Source of the DNA: Pseudomonas sp. RIT409
GTDB lineage: Bacteria; Pseudomonadota; Gammaproteobacteria; Pseudomonadales; Pseudomonadaceae
Length of the DNA stretch: 36,639 nt
Direction: 5' to 3'
Assembly (NCBI RefSeq): GCF_003052515.2
Contig: NZ_QARE02000034.1
Span: 1-36,639 of the forward strand
The stretch's first letter is position 1. The number at the start of each line of letters is the position of its first letter. Shown here in pieces: positions 8,529-16,756 of the stretch. Below the pieces are notes generated by a model. The model searched no databases and had not been told where the DNA came from. It was given only the letters and a program-made list of their open reading frames with translations. Position numbers and translations under genes: made by a program.

Positions 8529-9538
8529 GCGGCCACCTCTTGTTCGTTCCCTGCTACCGGGCTTTTTTGGCGTTCGGCAAAGAAGTCCCGAACGTTGGCG
8601 CACTGTGCTTCCGTATCTTCCAAACGATTGAAAAGGGCACGAAACTCCCTGGCGCCCGGCAGGGTTGCGAGGTACCAGCCGACGTGCTTGCGGGCGATCC
8701 GCACGCCCATCACGTCGCCATAGAACGTGTGAAGCGCGGCCAGATGCTCTAGCAGAATGCGTTCCACTTCATCCAATGCCAGCGCCGGAAGTTTTTCTCC
8801 GGTGCGCAGGAAGTGTTCTATCTCGCGAAAAATCCATGGGCGCCCTTGAGCGGCCCGGCCAATCAGCAGTCCATCGGCGCCGGTCGCATGCAGCACGTGC
8901 CGGGCCTTTTCCGGTGAATCGATATCGCCATTGGCGAAAACCGGGATCGACACCGCCTGTTTGATGGCGGCGATGGTGTCGTATTCGGCTTCGCCGGTGT
9001 ACAGGTCCGCACGGGTACGCCCATGCACCGCCAATGCCTGAATACCCGCCTGTTCGGCGATTCGGGCAATGGTCATACCGTTCTTGTTCGCCCGGTCCCA
9101 GCCAGTGCGAATCTTCAGGGTGACCGGTACCTCGACTGCCGCGACTACCGCGTGCAGGATTTCGGTCACCAACTGCTCATCTTTCAACAGCGCAGAGCCA
9201 GCAGCCTTGTTGCAGACCTTCTTGGCTGGGCAACCCATGTTGATATCGATGATCTGTGCGCCAAGTTCGACGTTGGCACGCGCCGCATCTGCAAGCATTT
9301 GCGGATCACCACCGGCGATCTGGACCGAGCGGGGCTCGGGATCGCCTTCATGAATCATGCGAAGCCGCGATTTGCGGCTGTTCCACAGGCTCATGTCACT
9401 GGTGACCATTTCCGACACCACCAGGCCCGCGCCGAGTTGGCGACAGAGCTGGCGGAACGGCTGGTCAGTGACGCCCGCCATTGGGGCGAGTATCAAGCCG
9501 TTTTGCAATGTATAGGGGCCGATGCGTACCGCCGACAT
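8525..9538 (-). CDS. dusB: tRNA-dihydrouridine synthase B
   Basis: FMN-dependent enzyme that reduces uridine to dihydrouridine in the tRNA D-loop. The protein is 337 residues with a TIM barrel. LAPMAGVTDQPFR near residue 18 binds FMN, NMGCPAKKVCNKAAGSALL carries the catalytic Cys (C103), KIRTGWD and HGRTR follow, and GADGLLIGRAAQGRPWIF near residue 225 is the phosphate-binding end of the barrel. A helical C-terminal domain completes it. It is the first gene of the dusB-fis operon, with a candidate promoter about 95 bp upstream. The assignment to DusB over DusA or DusC rests on the linkage to fis and on the sequence style. Confidence 0.96.
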   Translation of the reverse strand: MSAVRIGPYTLQNGLILAPMAGVTDQPFRQLCRQLGAGLVVSEMVTSDMSLWNSRKSRLRMIHEGDPEPRSVQIAGGDPQMLADAARANVELGAQIIDINMGCPAKKVCNKAAGSALLKDEQLVTEILHAVVAAVEVPVTLKIRTGWDRANKNGMTIARIAEQAGIQALAVHGRTRADLYTGEAEYDTIAAIKQAVSIPVFANGDIDSPEKARHVLHATGADGLLIGRAAQGRPWIFREIEHFLRTGEKLPALALDEVERILLEHLAALHTFYGDVMGVRIARKHVGWYLATLPGAREFRALFNRLEDTEAQCANVRDFFAERQKSPVAGNEQEVAA

Positions 9539-9633
9539 AGGGTGACCTGTTGTGGGGCCGAATCACGAAGCCTGGTCCGAAAAGTGCTTAGGCAACTGTT
9601 CAGACGGGACCCAGAGTATGAAAAAGGGTGGGC

Positions 9634-9662
9634 ATGATACCCGCTCTCGATGACTGGATAAA
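9634..9662 (-). promoter_or_regulatory. Candidate dusB-fis promoter with GC-rich discriminator
   Basis: On the minus strand a -35 like TTTATC (9662-9657) and a -10 TATCAT (9639-9634) are separated by 17 bases, followed at once by the GC-rich GCCCACCC. A GC-rich discriminator is typical of growth-rate and stringently controlled promoters such as the E. coli fis promoter. The predicted start is about 90 bases before dusB. The -35 match is poor (3 of 6). Confidence 0.45.
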
Positions 9663-9671
9663 GGCTGAATT

Positions 9672-9686
9672 GGATAAAATCTGAAC
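9672..9686. promoter_or_regulatory. Candidate Fis binding site upstream of dusB-fis
   Basis: The 15-mer GGATAAAATCTGAAC fits the core Fis pattern G-N2-YR-N2-W-N2-YR-N2-C at every fixed position and has an AT-rich centre. It lies about 50 bases upstream of the predicted dusB start point, where Fis could feed back on its own operon. The pattern is degenerate, so chance matches are common. Confidence 0.35.
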
Positions 9687-9819
9687 AGCTGCATTCTTAT
9701 CGCGAACGGTTAGGTCACGGTTCGCTTGATGGCCGAAAGCGTCAGTGGAATGCTGATGGCTCTGTGCCGCATTTTGGCGCGTGGCGCTGGGGCAGCATCA
9801 TCTTGGCCCGTGGAGAAGT

Positions 9820-11175
9820 CTACTCCGGCGAGCGGAAACTCAAACTGTAATTCACCGCTTTGGGACCGGGGTCCAGAATGTCCAAGGCGATATGAATGGG
9901 CGTCTGGGGCGGCATTTCGTCCTTTCCCGCCAGCTCGCCACTCAAGTATTCCCCCGGTTTGAACCGACGACTGGCAATCAACTGACCATTGGTATCGGCG
10001 AAACGCAGCTCCAGCAGGGGAAACGGTTGAGAGAACGAGGCGCGGTTATAGATGATCGCGTCGACGACCAGGGCCCCCTGAAACTCGGGGTGACTGCGCA
10101 CGACGAGGTTGCTGCTCTTGAGCAGTTTGATGTCGACCTTGGAAGGCACCTTGCAGCCGACCTGCGGGCAAATGTCCTGAAACCAGGGCCGGTACTGGTC
10201 CTGTCGCGCCAGTTCATCGAAGTGATACCACACGTACTGCCCCGCGAGGGCGCCCAGCGCGATCAGTGCAAGAGCCAGCCACAGCAGGCGGCGGCCCCAG
10301 CGAGGCTTGGGTTTTTGCCAGGACAGTTGCAGCGGGTCGTCCATCAGGTCCAGCAGCGCCTGATCGCGCAAGCCCGGTTCACTGCGCTTGCCCTTGCCAA
10401 GGCTCGGCCCGTCATCCTCATCGATCTCGTGTCGGGCGGAAGGGTGATCGTCCTCGTCGTCCAGCGCCGACAGCCGCTCGGCAGGGGCCGCACTTTGGGC
10501 GTTTTCAGTCGCACGGACGTGCTCTGAAGGATAACGTTCGTCGTCCACCGCGTCTGACGCCATGGACAGCGAAGGTTCGGTGCGATGGTCATCAGGGTCA
10601 GACGCTTCGCCCACGATGGGCTCTTGCCGTGCGTCGGACTCCAGCGGGTCTCCACGCTCTTCCACCACCTCAGCCCGCAGCTCCGGCAGCCGGTTGATGT
10701 CGTCGTGACTGAGGGCTGGGTTCCAGTCTTCGGGCGCCACGTCCGGTTCATCCCGGCGGGCACTGAAGGATTCGACTTCATGCTCTTTCGATGGCTGGGC
10801 GCGGCCGAAGGATTCCGGCAGTTGGATTTCGCGTTGCTCCAGGCGGGCGAGTTCGACATCCAGGTCGTCCAGGTCAAGGCTGTCCAGATCGACCGTGTGA
10901 TCGGCCTGCCGGGCGGGCGGCGGGGCAGGCTGTGCGACGGTGACAGAGTGCGGTGCAATGATCGCTGGCTGCGGGTCGCTCTGTGCCGGTGCTGACGTTG
11001 GGGCAGCGGTCGACGTTAGCGCCTGGGCACTTTTTTCCAGCAGTTGTTTCGCTGCATTGAACACCTGCAGGCAGGAGCCGCAACGAACCATCCCCCGCGC
11101 CACGCTCAACTGAGCGTGGCTGACGCGGAAACTGGTCTGGCAGTGAGGGCACTGAGTGACGAAGCTATCGGTCAT
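9820..11175 (-). CDS. Zinc-ribbon and DUF3426 membrane protein
   Basis: A 451-residue protein of unknown function. The N-terminus is an MJ0042-type zinc ribbon with two CxxC pairs (C9/C12 and C32/C35; CPHCQTSF and RCGSCLQVF). Residues about 55-285 are Pro/Ala-rich and then Asp/Glu-rich and look disordered. One membrane helix lies at about 296-315. The C-terminal DUF3426 domain (about 320-448) carries CPQVGCKVP and ends in a segment that resembles the FxxH-type secreted fold of this family. It would place the zinc ribbon in the cytoplasm and DUF3426 in the periplasm. It follows prmA by 47 bp, probably in the same transcript, and precedes dusB as in other pseudomonads. The family is clear, the role is unknown. 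Confidence 0.88.
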   Translation of the reverse strand: MTDSFVTQCPHCQTSFRVSHAQLSVARGMVRCGSCLQVFNAAKQLLEKSAQALTSTAAPTSAPAQSDPQPAIIAPHSVTVAQPAPPPARQADHTVDLDSLDLDDLDVELARLEQREIQLPESFGRAQPSKEHEVESFSARRDEPDVAPEDWNPALSHDDINRLPELRAEVVEERGDPLESDARQEPIVGEASDPDDHRTEPSLSMASDAVDDERYPSEHVRATENAQSAAPAERLSALDDEDDHPSARHEIDEDDGPSLGKGKRSEPGLRDQALLDLMDDPLQLSWQKPKPRWGRRLLWLALALIALGALAGQYVWYHFDELARQDQYRPWFQDICPQVGCKVPSKVDIKLLKSSNLVVRSHPEFQGALVVDAIIYNRASFSQPFPLLELRFADTNGQLIASRRFKPGEYLSGELAGKDEMPPQTPIHIALDILDPGPKAVNYSLSFRSPE

Positions 11176-11222
11176 GCGGTTATCCGGGGTTGGAAGCCCT
11201 TATGGGTTGCGGTCAGTGTGTA

Positions 11223-12101
11223 TCAGCGACGGCGGCCGGAAATGCGCACCCAGCCGTCGCGATTGGCGATTGGGTCAAGCTCGAAGGCGTCGGCGTAGGC
11301 GGCGGCCACTTCATCGCCTTGCTCGGCCAGGATGCCGGACAGCGCCAGACGCCCACCCGGTTTGACCAGGCGGCTCAACTGAGGTGCCAGCGAGACCAGC
11401 GGCCCGGCCAGGATATTCGCCACCAACACGTCAGCCGGCTCTTGAGGCAGATCCGGCGGCAAGTACAGCGGGAATTTTTCGGCGGGTACGTGATTACGGC
11501 CAGCGTTTTCACGCGAGGCTTCCAATGCCTGCACGTCGATGTCGGTGCCCACGGCATGTTTCGCACCCAGCAGCAGGGCGGCGATGGCGAGAATGCCCGA
11601 GCCACAGCCGAAATCCAGCACGTGGCTATCGCTCAGATCCTGGCCGTCCAGCCATTCCAGGCACAGGGCGGTGGTGGGGTGGGTGCCGGTACCGAACGCC
11701 AGCCCTGGATCCAGCAACAGGTTGACGGCGTTGGGCTCGGGCGCGGCATGCCAGCTGGGTACGATCCACAGGCGCTGGCCGAAACGCATGGGCTGAAAAT
11801 TGTCCATCCAGCTGCGTTCCCAATCCTGGTCCTCGATGACTTCATGGCTGTGCTCGGGCAATTCGGCCCCGGTCAGCAGCTTGAGATGGGCGAGGGCCAG
11901 GGCGGCGTCAGTATCAGCTTCGAACAAGGCCAGCAGATGGGTGTGGGTCCACAGCGGCGTGGTGTTGAGTTCCGGTTCGAAGATGGGCTGATCTTCAGCG
12001 TCCATGAAGGTCACGGACACCGCGCCGACCTCAAGGAGCGCATCTTCGTAGGTTTCGGCTTGTTCCGGGCTGATGGCGAGACGGACTTGCAGCCAAGGCA
12101 T
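11223..12101 (-). CDS. prmA: Ribosomal protein L11 methyltransferase
   Basis: Trimethylates ribosomal protein L11 with S-adenosylmethionine. The 292-residue length is typical. The N-terminal L11-recognition domain (about 1-55) begins MPWLQVRLAI. The class I methyltransferase domain carries DPGLAFGTGTHPTT near 132, the SAM loop LDFGCGSGILAIAA near 162, and NILAGPL near 225, all PrmA hallmarks. A GAAGG ribosome site lies upstream. The accC terminator stands between accC and this gene, so prmA should have its own start of transcription in the 113-bp stretch before it. No good promoter stood out there. Confidence 0.97.
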   Translation of the reverse strand: MPWLQVRLAISPEQAETYEDALLEVGAVSVTFMDAEDQPIFEPELNTTPLWTHTHLLALFEADTDAALALAHLKLLTGAELPEHSHEVIEDQDWERSWMDNFQPMRFGQRLWIVPSWHAAPEPNAVNLLLDPGLAFGTGTHPTTALCLEWLDGQDLSDSHVLDFGCGSGILAIAALLLGAKHAVGTDIDVQALEASRENAGRNHVPAEKFPLYLPPDLPQEPADVLVANILAGPLVSLAPQLSRLVKPGGRLALSGILAEQGDEVAAAYADAFELDPIANRDGWVRISGRRR

Positions 12102-12214
12102 GGCGTATTACCTTCGAATGAAAAGATGACAGGCGACGCAATGTCGCGAAAGACCGGCAAGTTTACGGGGTTCGGGGAAAAACAACAAAGAGGCTGATGG
12201 GGCAGGTCTGGAAA

Positions 12215-12246
12215 ACGACAAAGCCGCTCGAAAGCGGCTTTGTCGT
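12215..12246 (-). terminator. Intrinsic terminator of the accBC transcript (UUCG loop)
   Basis: A perfect 14-bp stem (12215-12228 with 12233-12246) encloses a TTCG loop on the minus strand and is followed by a short T run (TTTT with the stem end). A UUCG loop closing a GC-rich stem is unusually stable. It lies 22 bases past the accC stop. The perfect symmetry could also work on the other strand. Confidence 0.88.
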
Positions 12247-12268
12247 ATCTGCAGTGTTACTGGGTGGA

Positions 12269-13633
12269 TCAGTGTTTCTCACCGGCCAGCTTGTGTTCCA
12301 GATAGTGAATGTTGACACCGCCCTTGCAGAAGCCTGGGTCACGGGTCAGATCACGGTGCAGCGGGATGTTGGTCTTGATGCCGTCGACCACGATCTCATC
12401 CAGTGCGTTACGCATACGGGCCATGGCCTCGTCGCGGGTCGCGCCCCAAGTGATCAGTTTACCGATCAGGGAGTCGTAGTTCGGTGGCACCGCATAGCCG
12501 CTGTACAGGTGCGAATCGACGCGAACGCCGTTACCGCCCGGGGCATGGAAATGCTTGACCGTGCCAGGGCTTGGCATGAAGGTGCGCGGGTCTTCGGCGT
12601 TGATCCGGCACTCCAGCGCATGGCCGTGAATCTTCACGTCATCCTGGGTGTACGACAGCTTGTTGCCAGCGGCGATGCTCAGCATCTCCTTGACGATGTC
12701 GATACCGGTGACCATTTCGGACACTGGGTGCTCGACCTGAACGCGGGTGTTCATTTCGATGAAATAGAACGCGCCGTTTTCGTACAGGAATTCGAACGTA
12801 CCGGCACCGCGGTAGCCAATGTCAATGCACGCCTTGACGCAGCGGGCCAGCACTTCAGCGCGGGCTTTTTCGTCGATGCCTGGCGCTGGCGCTTCTTCCA
12901 GCACCTTTTGGTGACGGCGTTGCAGGGAGCAATCGCGGTCGCCCAGGTGAATCGCGTGGCCCTGGCCATCGGACAGCACCTGAACTTCCACGTGGCGCGG
13001 GTTGGTCAGGAACTTCTCCAGGTAAACCATCGGGTTGCCGAATGCCGCGCCCGCTTCGGAACGGGTCAGTTTGGCAGAAGCGATCAGGTCTTCTTCCTTG
13101 TGCACCACGCGCATGCCGCGACCACCGCCGCCGCCAGCGGCCTTGATGATCACTGGGTAGCCCACTTCACGGCCGATGCGCAGTGCTTCCGCTTCGTCTT
13201 CCGGCAGCGGGCCGTCGGAACCTGGAACGGTCGGAACACCGGCCTTGATCATTGCGTCCTTGGCCGACACCTTGTCGCCCATCAGGCGAATGACGTCAGC
13301 GTTCGGGCCGATGAAGGCAAAACCGGATTTCTCGACCTGCTCGGCGAAGTCGGCGTTTTCCGCCAGGAAGCCGTAGCCCGGGTGAATAGCCGTGGCGCCG
13401 GTGACTTCGGCGGCGGCGATGATGGCCGGGATGTGCAGGTAGGACTGAGCGGCCGATGCCGGACCGATGCACACCGATTCGTCCGCCAGACCCAGGTGCA
13501 TCAGCTCCTTGTCGGCCTTCGAATACACGGCGACGGTCTTGATGCCCAGCTCTTTGCAGGCACGCAGGATCCGCAGGGCGATTTCACCGCGGTTGGCGAT
13601 CAGTACTTTTTCCAACTTCGCAGGATTCGTCAT
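12269..13633 (-). CDS. accC: Biotin carboxylase subunit of acetyl-CoA carboxylase
   Basis: Carboxylates the biotin of AccB with bicarbonate and ATP, the first half of the committed step of fatty acid synthesis. The start at 13633 (MTNPAKLEKVLIANRGEIA) has GGAG 8 bases upstream; the ATG at 13654 overlaps the accB end and lacks a ribosome site. The protein is 454 residues. The ATP-grasp fold shows AAGGGGGRGMRVV near 163, EKFLTNPRHVEVQV near 200 and the active-site run EMNTRVQVEHPVSE near 287. The accC start is 17 bases after the accB stop, so both are translated from one message, which ends at the UUCG terminator. Confidence 0.98.
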   Translation of the reverse strand: MTNPAKLEKVLIANRGEIALRILRACKELGIKTVAVYSKADKELMHLGLADESVCIGPASAAQSYLHIPAIIAAAEVTGATAIHPGYGFLAENADFAEQVEKSGFAFIGPNADVIRLMGDKVSAKDAMIKAGVPTVPGSDGPLPEDEAEALRIGREVGYPVIIKAAGGGGGRGMRVVHKEEDLIASAKLTRSEAGAAFGNPMVYLEKFLTNPRHVEVQVLSDGQGHAIHLGDRDCSLQRRHQKVLEEAPAPGIDEKARAEVLARCVKACIDIGYRGAGTFEFLYENGAFYFIEMNTRVQVEHPVSEMVTGIDIVKEMLSIAAGNKLSYTQDDVKIHGHALECRINAEDPRTFMPSPGTVKHFHAPGGNGVRVDSHLYSGYAVPPNYDSLIGKLITWGATRDEAMARMRNALDEIVVDGIKTNIPLHRDLTRDPGFCKGGVNIHYLEHKLAGEKH

Positions 13634-13650
13634 CACAGAAACTCCGCGGT

Positions 13651-14115
13651 TCAAACGATGGTGAACAGCGGCTGGTCAAACTCAACCGGCTGGCCGTCTT
13701 CGACGAGGATGGACTCGATCACGCCGCTGGTTTCGGCTTCGATGTGGTTCATCATTTTCATCGCTTCGACGATGCACAGGGTGTCGCCTTTCTTCACCGA
13801 CTGGCCGACTTCAACGAAAGCTGGCGAGGTGGGCGACGCTTTGCGATAGAAGGTGCCGACCATTGGCGAGCGAGCCACGGTGCCGTTCAGTTTCGGTGCG
13901 GCGGCCGGCGCGTCGGCGGAAGCGGCAACGGGAGCGGCGGCTGGTGCCGGGGCAGCAACCGGAGCGGCGGCTGGTGCCGGTGCGTAGTACTGCTGCGCTG
14001 GCGCCTTGCTGTGGCGGCTGATACGGACGGACTCCTCGCCTTCCTTGATCTCCAGCTCGTCGATGCCAGACTCTTCCAGCAGTTCGATCAGTTTCTTGAC
14101 TTTACGGATATCCAT
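13651..14115 (-). CDS. accB: Biotin carboxyl carrier protein of acetyl-CoA carboxylase
   Basis: Carries carboxybiotin between the biotin carboxylase and the carboxyltransferase. The 154-residue protein starts MDIRKVKKLIELLEESGI, a typical AccB N-terminal helix. An Ala/Pro-rich swinging linker (about 45-75) follows. The biotinyl domain has the EAMKM motif with the biotinylated lysine at K120. The linker DNA contains two near-identical 30-bp units (see the repeat entry). It is followed at once by accC and preceded by aroQ, 78 bp upstream on the same strand. Confidence 0.98.
   Translation of the reverse strand: MDIRKVKKLIELLEESGIDELEIKEGEESVRISRHSKAPAQQYYAPAPAAAPVAAPAPAAAPVAASADAPAAAPKLNGTVARSPMVGTFYRKASPTSPAFVEVGQSVKKGDTLCIVEAMKMMNHIEAETSGVIESILVEDGQPVEFDQPLFTIV
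13921..13980. repeat. Two 30-bp tandem units inside the accB linker
   Basis: Units 13921-13950 and 13961-13980 with its leading ten bases (13951-13960) form two copies of a 30-bp repeat agreeing at 27 of 30 bases; the final 20 bases of each copy are identical. They encode the two APAPAAAPVA blocks of the AccB linker. The frame is preserved, so copy-number change would alter linker length by 10 residues without breaking the gene. Confidence 0.75.
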
Positions 14116-14193
14116 TAATCAACTCCCAGGGGACGGTCAGGGGTAATTCAGTAGCCGGTTCGGGCTGCGTGGCTCAGTGCTAAACCGTGCCGC

Positions 14194-14646
14194 TCACGCC
14201 TGCGAACGGGTGGCCAGTTGTTCCATGGCGGCCTCCAGGGCCAGTCGGTAACCGCTGGCGCCAAGGCCGCAGATCACTCCTACGGCAACATCTGAAAAAT
14301 AGGAGTGATGGCGGAAAGGTTCGCGTTTGTGCACGTTCGAGAGGTGCACTTCGATGAATGGGATGCTCACTCCCAGCAATGCGTCACGTATTGCAACACT
14401 TGTGTGAGTAAAAGCCGCCGGGTTGATCAGAATGAAGTCCACGCCTTCATCGCGGGCTGCGTGAATGCGATCGATCAACTCGTACTCGGCGTTGCTCTGA
14501 AGGTACATCAGATGGTGGCCCGCTTCGCGAGCGCGCGTTTCGAGGTCCTGATTGATGTCGGCCAACGTGATCGAGCCGTAGATCCCCGGTTCGCGGGTCC
14601 CTAGCAAGTTCAGGTTGGGCCCGTGCAGGACCAGAAAAGTCGCCAT
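14194..14646 (-). CDS. aroQ: Type II 3-dehydroquinate dehydratase
   Basis: Third step of the shikimate pathway: dehydrates 3-dehydroquinate. The start at 14646 (MATFLVLHGPNLN) has AAGGAA 7 bases upstream and gives 150 residues, the normal type II size; the longer upstream frame is not family-like. The active site is intact: R18 and catalytic Y23 in REPGIYGS, N74 in INPAAFTHTS, and H101 in IEVHLSN. It stands before accB in the order aroQ-accB-accC that is common in gammaproteobacteria. A candidate promoter is upstream, so these three genes may form one transcription unit. Confidence 0.97.
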   Translation of the reverse strand: MATFLVLHGPNLNLLGTREPGIYGSITLADINQDLETRAREAGHHLMYLQSNAEYELIDRIHAARDEGVDFILINPAAFTHTSVAIRDALLGVSIPFIEVHLSNVHKREPFRHHSYFSDVAVGVICGLGASGYRLALEAAMEQLATRSQA

Positions 14647-14721
14647 TGAGTGTTCCTTGTTGTCTGCTAGCCGTCGCTTACACCCAGGCATTCGCCTGAG
14701 ATGAGCGTTTATTGCGCCGGG

Positions 14722-14751
14722 ACTATGCCGGAAAGCGCAATGGACTGTCCA
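14722..14751 (-). promoter_or_regulatory. Candidate sigma-70 promoter for aroQ-accBC
   Basis: On the minus strand TGGACA (14751-14746, 5 of 6 to the -35 consensus) and CATAGT (14727-14722, 4 of 6 to -10) are spaced by 18 bases. Transcription would begin about 70 bases before aroQ. It is a pattern match only, with no known mapped start. Confidence 0.4.
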
Positions 14752-14820
14752 GTTACCGACCCAGATATCGACAATGTAAGCACGATGAGCGATGTTTGCG
14801 CAAAGTTTGTGACTAAGTGG

Positions 14821-16614
14821 CTAAATTTGGTCATTTGCTCTAGAAAGGCGCTCTGCGAGCCCTTCGACGTCGATTTCGCCGACAACACGGACATTTTCAA
14901 GCTCGTTGCCGTCTTTTCCGAAAAATAGCAACGCTGGCGGACCGAACAGCTTGTAGTGATCGAGTAAAGCGCGCTGCTCGGCATTGCTATCGGTCATGTC
15001 GAAGCGAATCAGGCGAAATCCCTTCAGCTGACTGACGATCTTCGGATCGGGCAGCACGTCATGCTCGATGACCTTGCAACTGATGCACCAATCGGCATAC
15101 CAGTCCACCAACACCGGTGTGCCGTTATTCTTCGCATCGCTCAGCTGCTGTTTCAACTCACTGACTTGAGTGACGGTTTGCCAGCCTTGCTGTGCCTGGG
15201 GCTGCCCGGTCATCGACGTGTTCTGGTCGCGGCCCAGGGGGCGGAGCGGATCGGTCTGCCCGCTCAAAGCGCCGTACCAGCAGGACACCGCGTAAACCAG
15301 CAGGAAGAGCCCCACCAACTGAGCAAGGCGAGCTCGGGGGCTCTTCTTCGTGAACTCCAGCGTGCCGAGAAACAGCGCGACCCCGGCCCACAGCAAACCG
15401 AGCAGGAGCAGGGTGGCCTGCCCTGGAATCACGCGGCTGAGCAACGCGATGGCCAGGGCCAGCAGCAGAACACCGATCGCATTTTTGACCGTGACCAGCC
15501 AGGGGCCGCTTTTGGGCAACCAGGCCGCACCACCTGTAGCGACGAGCACCAGCGGCGCGCCCATGCCAAGGCCCAGCGCAAACAGTTTCAATGCTCCGCC
15601 CCACGCATCGCCGCTGGCGCTTATATAAAGAAGCGCGCCTGCCAATGGCGCGGAGACGCAAGGCGAAACCAGCAGGCTGGAGACCACGCCCAGTACCGCC
15701 GCCCCCCATAGGGATCCGCCTTGTGCATTTCCTGCGATGCGATCCAGCCGGTCATTGAGGGCCCGAGGCAAGCGCAACTCGAAGACGCCGAACATGGCGA
15801 TGGCGAACACGACGAAGAACAGGGAGAACGGCACGAGCACCCAAGCAGATTGAAGCCGCGCCTGCAAATTGAGACTGGCGCCGAATAGGCCCATCAACGC
15901 ACCGAGCGCTGCAAAACAGATGGCCATCGGCAGCACGTAGGCAAGGGAAAGCGAAAGGCCTCGCAGGCCGCCCACCTGGCCGCGCAACACCACGCCAGAC
16001 AGGATGGGCAACATGGGGAGAACGCAGGGTGTGAAGGTCAGGCCGATGCCTGCGAGAAAGAACAGCGCCAGTTGCTTCCAACTGAATGGGGCGTTGCTGT
16101 CGCTGACGGGGATGTCCGCCTCGCTGGAGGGCGCGCCGCCTATAGTCAAGCGCTCGGTCTCAGGTGGGTAGCACAAGCCTTTGTCGGCGCAGCCTTGATA
16201 GGTCACCACCAGCGTGAACGCGCCAGTGGCCGCGGATTCGCGGGGCAGGGTGACATCGAGAATGCCGTGATAGACCTCGACATCGCCGAAATACTCATCG
16301 TGCTTTTTCTCACCTGCCGGTAACTGCGGGGCTCCCAGCTTGATGTCAGCCGGTTCGGTGCGGAATTGAAAGCGGTGGCGGTAAAGGTAATAACCCTCGG
16401 TCGCGACGAACTGCAGCTTGATCGCCTCAGGCGTGGTGTCGATCAGGTTCAACTGAAAGGCCTGGCGAACCGGGAGGAAATCTTTGCTGTTGTCGATGGC
16501 TGAAGCGCCCAGCGCCGGGGTGCCCAGTCCTGATGCCGGCCGACTGTCCAGCAGGCTGGCGCTGAACGCAGGAAGGGCGAGAGTGAGGAGAATCAGACAA
16601 AGCAGGCGGCGCAT
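14821..16614 (-). CDS. dsbD: Thiol:disulfide interchange protein DsbD
   Basis: Inner-membrane protein that passes electrons from cytoplasmic thioredoxin to periplasmic DsbC/DsbG and cytochrome c maturation. The start at 16614 (MRRLLCLILLTLALPAFSA) begins a signal peptide; an ATG ten codons upstream would put charged residues in front. The protein is 597 residues. The periplasmic alpha domain has its cysteine pair at C142 and C148 (GCADKGLCYPP). The central eight-helix domain has TFTPCVLPML (C197) and SPCVSAPLAG. The C-terminal thioredoxin domain has WCISC at C510/C513. All redox cysteine pairs are present. It follows gcbA by 142 bp. P. aeruginosa names this locus dipZ. Confidence 0.96.
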   Translation of the reverse strand: MRRLLCLILLTLALPAFSASLLDSRPASGLGTPALGASAIDNSKDFLPVRQAFQLNLIDTTPEAIKLQFVATEGYYLYRHRFQFRTEPADIKLGAPQLPAGEKKHDEYFGDVEVYHGILDVTLPRESAATGAFTLVVTYQGCADKGLCYPPETERLTIGGAPSSEADIPVSDSNAPFSWKQLALFFLAGIGLTFTPCVLPMLPILSGVVLRGQVGGLRGLSLSLAYVLPMAICFAALGALMGLFGASLNLQARLQSAWVLVPFSLFFVVFAIAMFGVFELRLPRALNDRLDRIAGNAQGGSLWGAAVLGVVSSLLVSPCVSAPLAGALLYISASGDAWGGALKLFALGLGMGAPLVLVATGGAAWLPKSGPWLVTVKNAIGVLLLALAIALLSRVIPGQATLLLLGLLWAGVALFLGTLEFTKKSPRARLAQLVGLFLLVYAVSCWYGALSGQTDPLRPLGRDQNTSMTGQPQAQQGWQTVTQVSELKQQLSDAKNNGTPVLVDWYADWCISCKVIEHDVLPDPKIVSQLKGFRLIRFDMTDSNAEQRALLDHYKLFGPPALLFFGKDGNELENVRVVGEIDVEGLAERLSRANDQI

Positions 16615-16756
16615 GGCGGTCTCGCGATACAAAGATCGGCGCATGATAACGGATCTTGCCTACCTGAGGCTGTGCCAGGCGTTACCGATCATGACCCGTT
16701 GCAGTGTGGCCGGTCTGTGTTTGCGGTCGTGAGCGCCTCGTCAGAGACCTTTGTGA

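Noticed and set aside
12197..13849. Open frame of about 550 codons opposite accC and part of accB
   Set aside because: Spans two real genes and the accC terminator on the other strand; no family likeness.
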